Shown here one piece after another: positions 1-5,007 of a stretch of DNA of 5,007 bases. This DNA comes from an uncultured Oscillospiraceae bacterium (GTDB taxonomy: Bacteria; Bacillota; Clostridia; Oscillospirales; Acutalibacteraceae), in the NCBI GenBank assembly GCA_900554525.1, contig USHL01000123.1:1-5007 (forward strand). Direction: 5' to 3'. Below the pieces are notes generated by a model. That model was not told the origin of the DNA, did no database searches, and saw nothing but the letters and a program-made list of their open reading frames with translations. A program made the translations under genes and the position numbers. How positions within the stretch are numbered: the stretch's first letter is position 1; every line of letters begins with the position of its first letter.

Positions 1-829
1 TGCTCAGGAGCCTGACCGCGGCACATCCCATCTCGGTAGCCATTACACGGTCGCGCACCGTCGGATTGCCGCCGCGCTGAACGTGGCCGAGCACCGTCGC
101 ACGGGACTCTATGCCGGTAGCGTCCTCAATCTGCTTAGCAATATTATCGACGCCGCCTACGCCCTCTGCCACCACGACTATAAAGTGTTTCTTTCCGGTT
201 TTCTGGGTATTTTTGATTTTAGCGATAACATCCTCAATCTTGGTTTCCACCTCTGGAACGAGTATTGCCGTAGCTCCGACCGCGATGCCGCTTTGAAGCG
301 CAAGATAGCCGGCTCTTCTGCCCATTACCTCAACAACGCTGCAGCGGTCATGCGACTGCGCGGTATCACGCAGCTTATCAACCATTTCCATCGCGGTATT
401 CATAGCCGTATCAAAGCCTATCGTATACTCGGTAGAGGAAATATCATTATCAATGGTCCCGGGTATGCCTATGCAGGGAATACCCCTCAGCGAAAGGTCG
501 CGTGCGCCGCGGTAGGAGCCGTCTCCGCCTATTACCGCGATTCCCTCGATTCCGTATTTCTTACAGTTACCGATGGCCTCCTGCATTCCTTCCTCGGTTT
601 TAAAGCGCGGGCTGCGAGCCGTATAAAGCATTGTACCGCCATGATGGATTATGTCCGAGACCGAACGGACATCCAGGTCGATTATATCTCCCTCAATAAG
701 ACCGTTATAGCCGCGCATCACACCTTTTACGGTCATTCCAAGCGAAATAGCCGTTCTTACAACCGCGCGGACTGCGGCATTCATACCCGGAGCGTCTCCG
801 CCGCTTGTGAGTACACCTATTGTTTTCAT
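1..829 (-). CDS. pfkA: ATP-dependent 6-phosphofructokinase, 3' end cut by window edge
   Basis: Phosphorylates fructose 6-phosphate to fructose 1,6-bisphosphate with ATP, the committed step of glycolysis; cytosolic, a homotetramer in this family. 276 codons are visible and start at ATG 829; the family is about 320 residues, so roughly 45 C-terminal residues are missing. Residue numbers coincide with E. coli PfkA: the SGGDAPGMN loop (9-17), Arg72, GGDGSYRGA with Asp103 and Gly104 (101-109), PGTIDND with Thr125, Asp127 and Asp129, Arg162, MGR (169-171), AEG with Glu222, Arg243, and LGHVQRGG with His249 and Arg252. Gly104 and Gly124 fit the ATP-using rather than the pyrophosphate-using type. The start is set by the N-terminal family match (MKTIGVLTSGG) and a GGAG box 8 nt upstream; an in-frame ATG at 850 has no ribosome binding site. 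Effector-site residues Arg21, Arg25, Asp59, Arg154 and Lys213 are kept, but positions 187 and 211 are both Thr, so allosteric behaviour may differ. Family assignment is very secure. Confidence 0.97.
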   Translation of the reverse strand, partial: MKTIGVLTSGGDAPGMNAAVRAVVRTAISLGMTVKGVMRGYNGLIEGDIIDLDVRSVSDIIHHGGTMLYTARSPRFKTEEGMQEAIGNCKKYGIEGIAVIGGDGSYRGARDLSLRGIPCIGIPGTIDNDISSTEYTIGFDTAMNTAMEMVDKLRDTAQSHDRCSVVEVMGRRAGYLALQSGIAVGATAILVPEVETKIEDVIAKIKNTQKTGKKHFIVVVAEGVGGVDNIAKQIEDATGIESRATVLGHVQRGGNPTVRDRVMATEMGCAAVRLLS

Positions 830-837
830 AAAATCAT

Positions 838-841
838 CTCC
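838..841 (-). promoter_or_regulatory. Ribosome binding site of pfkA
   Basis: GGAG (read on the minus strand) lies 8 nt before the ATG at 829. It decides the start: the alternative in-frame ATG at 850 would place this box inside the coding sequence and has no purine-rich box of its own. Confidence 0.8.
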
Positions 842-881
842 ATATGTCATCAACAAATCATATTATAACGTATCAGCTTAA

Positions 882-910
882 AGTATATACCATTCCGGCA
901 AAATTTTCAA
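882..910 (-). promoter_or_regulatory. Predicted sigma-A-type promoter for pfkA
   Basis: On the minus strand, TTGAAA (910-905) and TATACT (887-882) are separated by 17 nt, the optimal spacing for the main sigma factor. The -35 box begins 3 nt after the dnaE stop codon. Transcription would start near 875, giving a 5' leader of about 46 nt. A perfect TATAAT also lies at 867-862 but has no recognisable -35 box at 16-18 nt. No terminator-like hairpin with a T tract is visible between dnaE and pfkA, so readthrough from upstream is also expected. I see no cre-like operator. This is a prediction from consensus only. Confidence 0.55.
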
Positions 911-913
911 TAA

Positions 914-3900
914 CTATTTTATCAATTTGACATTTTCACCGCCGAGAATACCGCAAAGCCCATCCGTAAGCTCGTCCGACGGTCTGACCCTCAAGGCTGC
1001 GGGAGCCTCAAGCTTTTTGCCGGTTTCGGTACAGTATATAATAACCGGCGTATTTCCTTTGTGCCGCTCAAGCAGCAACTTAACTTCTGTAAATTCCCGG
1101 CACTCGGTATTCCGGATTTTCAGATAAAGTCCGCTTTTGTACTTTTTAGGCAGCGGCTGTTTTTTAGCGGTATCGGGTATAAGCTCCGCCTTTTCGCAGA
1201 CTATCTCGGTGTCGCGGTCTTCCCTTTCAGAGATCCTGCCCGAAAGCAGGATAGGCTCGCCTGAAGTAAGAATCGGCTTGTATTCGGCATAGGCGTTCCC
1301 GAATACCGTAATATTAACCGCGCCGTAAATATCCTCAATTTGACCCGTAGCAAGCAGATTATTATTTTTTAACTGACGCACCTTAAGATTCTCCACTATC
1401 CCCGCCAGAGTCACACGCTTGCCGTCTCGGTATCTGCGCGAAATTATATCGGTACTGCTTGCGATATCGGCCGCCGCTAAAAAGCCGGCGTATTCGTCCA
1501 TAGGATGCCCAGAAAGATAAAGCCCCGTTGCCTCTTTTTCCAATGCCAGCAGCATCTCCTTAGGCATTTCGTCAAGCTTTTCCGGAACATACTCCTGCGG
1601 CGCGCCTACCTCATCAAAGAGATTCATCTGTCCCCCTGCCGAAAACCGTTTTTCATTTTCAACCGCCGCCATCACACCCTCGATATTATAGAGCATCTGC
1701 CTGCGGTTCTCATGAAGACCGTCCAAAGCTCCGCTTTTTATCAGCCCTTCAAGTGATTTGCGGTTGAACTCTCTCGAATGGTTCCTCAGACAGAAATCGT
1801 ATACTGAGGTATATTCCCCGTTTTCGTTCCTTTCATTTATCAGCCGCTCGATTATGCCGAGTCCTAAATTCTTGACCGCCATAAGTCCGAAACGGATATT
1901 CCCGCCGTCCGGCGTAAAGCCCGCCTCACTGCGGTTAACCGAGGGCGGAAGTATTTTAATTCCGGATTTACGGCATTCGGCTGTATATAGGGCTATTTTC
2001 GAGGCGCTGTCCATCATACTTGTCATAAGCGACGCAAAATATTCGGCGGGATAATGGCATTTGAGATAAGCCGTGCGGTAGGCTACGAACGAATAAGCCG
2101 CCGCGTGAGCCTTGTTAAAGGCATATGAGCTGAAGCTCGACATATCATCGAATATCTTCTGCGCCGCCGCTTCCGAAACGCCGTTAGCAAGCGCCCCGGG
2201 GCAGATTATATTGCCGTTTTCGTCCTTTTCACCGTAAATAAAAAACTGCCGTTCGCGCTCCATAACGCTGTGCTTTTTCTTGGCCATAGCCCTGCGCACG
2301 ATATCCGCCCGGCCGAGCGAATATCCCGCCAGCGTTCTGAACACCTGCATAACCTGCTCCTGATAAACGATACAGCCGTAGGTGACATCGAGTATCGGCT
2401 TTAAAAGCAGAGTATCATAGGTTATATCCTGCGGATTATGCCGGTTATGGATATATTTAGGAATAGAATCCATAGGTCCCGGGCGGTAAAGCGAAAGAAT
2501 GGCCGTAAGATCCTCTATGCTTTCCGGGCCGAACTGACGCAGCACATTCTTCATACCGTCCGATTCAAACTGAAAGACGCCGTCGGTAAGTCCCTTACCC
2601 ATCATTTTATAGGTTTCCTTATCGTCAAGCGGGATTTTCTCGATATCAAACTGCGGCTCGCTGCGGCGTATATATTTTTCCGTATCGGCAATCACCGTAA
2701 GGTTTCGGAGCCCTAAAAAGTCCATCTTCAAAAGCCCCAGCTCATCAAGCGCGGTCATGGTGTACTGTGTCACCACCGCCTCGTCGTTGACCGCAAGCGG
2801 CACATACTCATCGATGGGCCTGTCCGAGATAACCACGCCCGCAGCATGCGTCGAGGCATGCCTCGGCATACCCTCAAGCCTCAGCGCCATATCGACAAGC
2901 TCCTTTATCTGCGGGTCGTTGTCGTAAAGGCTTTTTAACTCCTTTGAGCCCTCCATCGCACGCTCAATAGTCATATTCAGCGCCTGCGGAACAAGCTTGG
3001 CAATGCGGTCGCAGGTGGCGTAGGGTATATCCATCGCCCTGCCCACATCGCGTATGGCGCCCCGCGCCGCCATTGTGCCGAAGGTCACTATCTGAGACAC
3101 GTGATCGCTGCCGTATTTGTCTATAACGTAATCGATTACCCTCTGACGGTTGACATAGCAGAAATCTATATCGAAATCGGGCATCGAAACGCGTTCGGGA
3201 TTTAAAAATCTTTCAAAATACAGGTCGTATTTAAGCGGGTCTATTCCGGTTATTCCTATACAGTATGCCGCAAGGCTGGCCGCTCCCGAGCCTCTGCCCG
3301 GCCCGACCGGTATCCCGTGGCTTTTGGCGTAATTAACGAAATCCGCAACTATCAGGTAATAGTCGACATATCCCATTCGGTTTATGACATCAAGCTCATA
3401 ATCCAAACGCTCTGTAACCTGTTCTGACGGATTCCTGCCGTAAATACGGTAAAGCCCCTCAAAACATTTTTCTTTAAAATATTCGAAATGGTTGCGCTCG
3501 TCGATATCAAAACGGGGCAGCTTTATTTTGCCGAATTCGAATTTTACATTGCAGCGCTTCGAAATTCTGACGGTATTCTCTATCGCCTCGGGAATTTCCG
3601 GAAAAAGCGCCGCCATTTGCTCCCCGGTTTTAAGATAAAACTCATTCGTCTTGAATTCAAGCGAGTTTTCCTCGTTTATTTTCGAGCCTGTCTGTATACA
3701 AAGCAGCACCTTATGCATTTTATAGTCGCCTTCGGCTATATAATGCACATCGTTGGTAGCTGCAAGCGGAATACCCGTTTCCCTTGAAAGCCTTACAAGC
3801 TGCGGATTCACCGCCTTTTGCTCGCGGATGCCGTGGTCCTGCAGCTCAAGAAAATAATATCCCCTGCCGAAAACCGAGTCAAACCACAGCGCGCTTTCCT

Positions 3901-4363
3901 TAGCCTTTTCATATTCGCCGTTTGAAAGCAGACGCGGTATCTCGCCCGCAAGGCAGGCCGAAAGTGCAATAATTCCGTTATGATGCTTTTGCAGGAGCTC
4001 CTTGTCTATTCTCGGTTTAGAATAAAAGCCCTCTGTAAATCCGGCAGAGACCAGCTTTATCAGGTTCTGATAGCCCTCGTTGCTTTCACAGAGCAGTACA
4101 AGATGGTTGTACTGGCTGTCAAGCCCCTTCTGTTTATCAAAACGGCTGCGCGGCGCGACATAAACCTCGCACCCGACGATAGGCTTAACGCCCTTTGAAT
4201 GAGCGTATTTATAAAAATCTATCACGCCGTACATAACGCCATGGTCGGTTATCGCAATACTTTTCTGTCCGAGCTCCGCCGCCCGGTCGATAAGCTGCCC
4301 GATACGGCAGCAGCCGTCTAAAAGACTGTATTCCGTATGCACGTGAAGATGGACAAAATCCAA
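914..4363 (-). CDS. dnaE: DNA polymerase III subunit alpha (DnaE)
   Basis: Family C replicative DNA polymerase. In Firmicutes that also carry PolC, DnaE typically extends RNA primers at the fork. Full length at 1149 residues (E. coli 1160, B. subtilis about 1115). Domains in order: PHP (about 1-210) with HLHVHT (5-10), TDHG (39-42), Glu66, NHL (86-88), Cys137 and NDVHY (204-208); palm and fingers with GPGRGSGAAS (354-363), the catalytic PDFDIDF (395-401; Asp398 and Asp400 are the likely metal ligands), MDFLGLR with the third catalytic Asp548, RPGPMD (627-632) and FNKAHAAAY (749-757); a helix-hairpin-helix region (about 800-880); a clamp-binding pentapeptide QMNLF (912-916); an OB fold (about 983-1060); and a Firmicute-style C-terminal domain ending GGENVKLIK. 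No frameshift or missing catalytic residue is seen. The start is TTG at 4363, supported by a strong RBS and by the family N-terminus (DFVHLHVHTEYSLLDG). It begins 16 nt after the whiA stop, which implies one transcript. The gene name is secure; subgroup within DnaE is not resolved here. Confidence 0.98.
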   Translation of the reverse strand: MDFVHLHVHTEYSLLDGCCRIGQLIDRAAELGQKSIAITDHGVMYGVIDFYKYAHSKGVKPIVGCEVYVAPRSRFDKQKGLDSQYNHLVLLCESNEGYQNLIKLVSAGFTEGFYSKPRIDKELLQKHHNGIIALSACLAGEIPRLLSNGEYEKAKESALWFDSVFGRGYYFLELQDHGIREQKAVNPQLVRLSRETGIPLAATNDVHYIAEGDYKMHKVLLCIQTGSKINEENSLEFKTNEFYLKTGEQMAALFPEIPEAIENTVRISKRCNVKFEFGKIKLPRFDIDERNHFEYFKEKCFEGLYRIYGRNPSEQVTERLDYELDVINRMGYVDYYLIVADFVNYAKSHGIPVGPGRGSGAASLAAYCIGITGIDPLKYDLYFERFLNPERVSMPDFDIDFCYVNRQRVIDYVIDKYGSDHVSQIVTFGTMAARGAIRDVGRAMDIPYATCDRIAKLVPQALNMTIERAMEGSKELKSLYDNDPQIKELVDMALRLEGMPRHASTHAAGVVISDRPIDEYVPLAVNDEAVVTQYTMTALDELGLLKMDFLGLRNLTVIADTEKYIRRSEPQFDIEKIPLDDKETYKMMGKGLTDGVFQFESDGMKNVLRQFGPESIEDLTAILSLYRPGPMDSIPKYIHNRHNPQDITYDTLLLKPILDVTYGCIVYQEQVMQVFRTLAGYSLGRADIVRRAMAKKKHSVMERERQFFIYGEKDENGNIICPGALANGVSEAAAQKIFDDMSSFSSYAFNKAHAAAYSFVAYRTAYLKCHYPAEYFASLMTSMMDSASKIALYTAECRKSGIKILPPSVNRSEAGFTPDGGNIRFGLMAVKNLGLGIIERLINERNENGEYTSVYDFCLRNHSREFNRKSLEGLIKSGALDGLHENRRQMLYNIEGVMAAVENEKRFSAGGQMNLFDEVGAPQEYVPEKLDEMPKEMLLALEKEATGLYLSGHPMDEYAGFLAAADIASSTDIISRRYRDGKRVTLAGIVENLKVRQLKNNNLLATGQIEDIYGAVNITVFGNAYAEYKPILTSGEPILLSGRISEREDRDTEIVCEKAELIPDTAKKQPLPKKYKSGLYLKIRNTECREFTEVKLLLERHKGNTPVIIYCTETGKKLEAPAALRVRPSDELTDGLCGILGGENVKLIK
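1616..1630 (-). other. Sliding-clamp (DnaN) binding motif in DnaE
   Basis: Codons 912-916 encode QMNLF, which fits the Q-x-x-L-F clamp-binding consensus of bacterial polymerases and sits just after the helix-hairpin-helix region, the same relative place as the internal clamp motif of E. coli alpha (near residues 920-924). It would tether the polymerase to the beta clamp. The function is inferred from motif and position. Confidence 0.75.
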
Positions 4364-4371
4364 TATGCCGC

Positions 4372-4377
4372 CCTCCT
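4372..4377 (-). promoter_or_regulatory. Strong ribosome binding site of dnaE
   Basis: AGGAGG on the minus strand lies 8 nt before the TTG start at 4363 and begins 2 nt after the whiA stop codon (4382-4380). It supports the non-ATG start. Ribosomes finishing whiA would stop on top of this site, which favours translational coupling. Confidence 0.85.
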
Positions 4378-4379
4378 TT

Positions 4380-5007
4380 TCAACTCCGTTTTTTTCTTAA
4401 ATCCTCATAGATTTCAACAATTTTGGAAAGCCTGTGATTAAGCCCCGAACAGGTAAGCGGCTCCTCCGAAATACGGCAAAGCTCTTTAAGCGTAGCCTCG
4501 GGATTATCGCGCCGCAGCTCCGCCGCCGCCAAAAGCTCATTCGGCAGGCTTTGCAGACGGTCTGTTTTTTCCAGATAAGCTATCGCCCGGCGCTGTTTTA
4601 TCGAAGCCTCGACAGTTCTCGAGATATTCGCGCTGTCGCAGTTTCGCGCGCGGTTGATATTATTTTTAACGCTTTTTATGATTTTAGTATCGATAATGTT
4701 GAGAGTACGTCCCGGAAGACCCATAAGCGTTATTAAGTCCTCTATAACGCCGCTGTTCTTGGTATACAGTAAAAACGCATTGCCGCGAACGGTATTTTTA
4801 AAAGTCAGTCCGTTTTCCGCAAGCAGTTTATTCAATGTGTCCGCAAGCGGCTCGGTTTTTACGGAAAACTCGGCTCTGTATTCCTTTTCGGGATTGTTGA
4901 TATTCCCGCAGGCCAGAAAAGCTCCGCGTATAAACGCCGCCCTGCAGCAGTCTCTCCGAAAGCTTAGGTCATTCGGCGTTGTACCGTCAATCCCGTAATT
5001 TTCCGAA
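4380..5007 (-). CDS. whiA: DNA-binding protein WhiA (C-terminal part), 5' end cut by window edge
   Basis: WhiA is a conserved DNA-binding protein of Gram-positive bacteria. In Streptomyces it is a sporulation transcription factor; in Bacillus it affects cell division and chromosome segregation. The open frame enters at the window edge (first full codon at 5006) and gives 208 residues before TGA at 4382-4380; the family is about 310-320, so about 100 N-terminal residues are outside. Using fragment numbering, residues 20-43 (CCRAAFIRGAFLACG then NPEKEY) are the LAGLIDADG-like helix of the second half of the homing-endonuclease-like fold. Residues 81-96 (YTKNSGVIEDLITLMG) and 118-134 (NRARNCDSANISRTVEA) are typical WhiA segments. 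Residues 154-196 (LPNELL through ATLKELC to SGLNHRLSKI) form the C-terminal helix-turn-helix. A TTG at 4835 is in frame but lies inside the conserved fold, so it is not the start. In many Firmicutes the gene follows rapZ and the yvcK/glmR gene, which would lie beyond 5007. Confidence 0.94.
   Translation of the reverse strand, partial: SENYGIDGTTPNDLSFRRDCCRAAFIRGAFLACGNINNPEKEYRAEFSVKTEPLADTLNKLLAENGLTFKNTVRGNAFLLYTKNSGVIEDLITLMGLPGRTLNIIDTKIIKSVKNNINRARNCDSANISRTVEASIKQRRAIAYLEKTDRLQSLPNELLAAAELRRDNPEATLKELCRISEEPLTCSGLNHRLSKIVEIYEDLRKKRS

Noticed and set aside
826..843. Five-codon upstream frame (MEMIL) whose TGA overlaps the pfkA ATG
   Set aside because: The ATGA overlap looks like a coupling arrangement, but the mini-frame has no ribosome binding site and its own sequence is the pfkA RBS, so a chance overlap is more likely.
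83..868. Long plus-strand open frame of 261 codons opposite pfkA
   Set aside because: It lies almost wholly antisense to a clearly conserved PfkA, its translation resembles no family I recognise, and the codon pattern of the real gene explains the lack of stops. No RBS precedes it.
2852..2865. Perfect 14-nt palindrome (GAGGCATGCCTC core) inside dnaE
   Set aside because: It encodes the highly conserved stretch MPRHAS of DnaE, and one such palindrome in a 5 kb window is not surprising by chance. No second copy was seen.
4385..4398. A7 tract near the end of whiA as a possible programmed frameshift site into dnaE
   Set aside because: Entering the dnaE frame would need a +1 or -2 shift, not the usual -1 slip on an A tract. 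WhiA ends normally there and dnaE has its own strong RBS.
4380..4835. Short whiA gene starting at TTG 4835
   Set aside because: The frame stays open upstream to the window edge and that upstream part encodes the conserved LAGLIDADG-like segment of WhiA, so the gene is a window-edge partial, not a short protein.
4880..5007. LAGLIDADG-like sequence as a homing endonuclease or intein
   Set aside because: The segment is the known homing-endonuclease-like fold of WhiA, followed directly by its helix-turn-helix; there is no splice junction or host gene.

Overview
The window holds three conserved bacterial housekeeping genes, all on the minus strand, so transcription runs from high to low coordinates: whiA (5' end cut by the window edge), dnaE (complete) and pfkA (3' end cut by the window edge). 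Coding density is very high. The only intergenic gaps are 16 bp (whiA-dnaE) and 84 bp (dnaE-pfkA).

The order whiA > dnaE > pfkA, strong Shine-Dalgarno sequences, TTG start use and the style of the proteins point to a low-to-mid GC Firmicute of class Clostridia. The Oscillospirales/Ruminococcaceae-like group is a guess from overall sequence feel, not a demonstrated placement. WhiA is found in Firmicutes and Actinobacteria. The PfkA looks like the ATP-dependent Bacillus type.

Region by region: 4380-5007 carries the C-terminal two thirds of WhiA, a DNA-binding protein with a homing-endonuclease-like fold followed by a helix-turn-helix. 914-4363 carries the DNA polymerase III alpha subunit DnaE, with PHP, palm/fingers catalytic core, a clamp-binding pentapeptide, an OB fold and a Firmicute-type C-terminus. 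830-913 is a short AT-rich spacer with a good sigma-A-type promoter and an RBS. 1-829 carries most of 6-phosphofructokinase. whiA and dnaE look co-transcribed and probably translationally coupled; pfkA can be read through from dnaE but also appears to have its own promoter.

I see no mobile element, CRISPR array, RNA gene or rho-independent terminator, and no evidence of a previously undescribed system. The points most worth a second look are substitutions in the PfkA allosteric site (Glu187 and Lys/Arg211 both replaced by Thr), the apparently intact metal-ligand set of the DnaE PHP domain, and the close linkage of a replication polymerase with a glycolytic control enzyme and WhiA.
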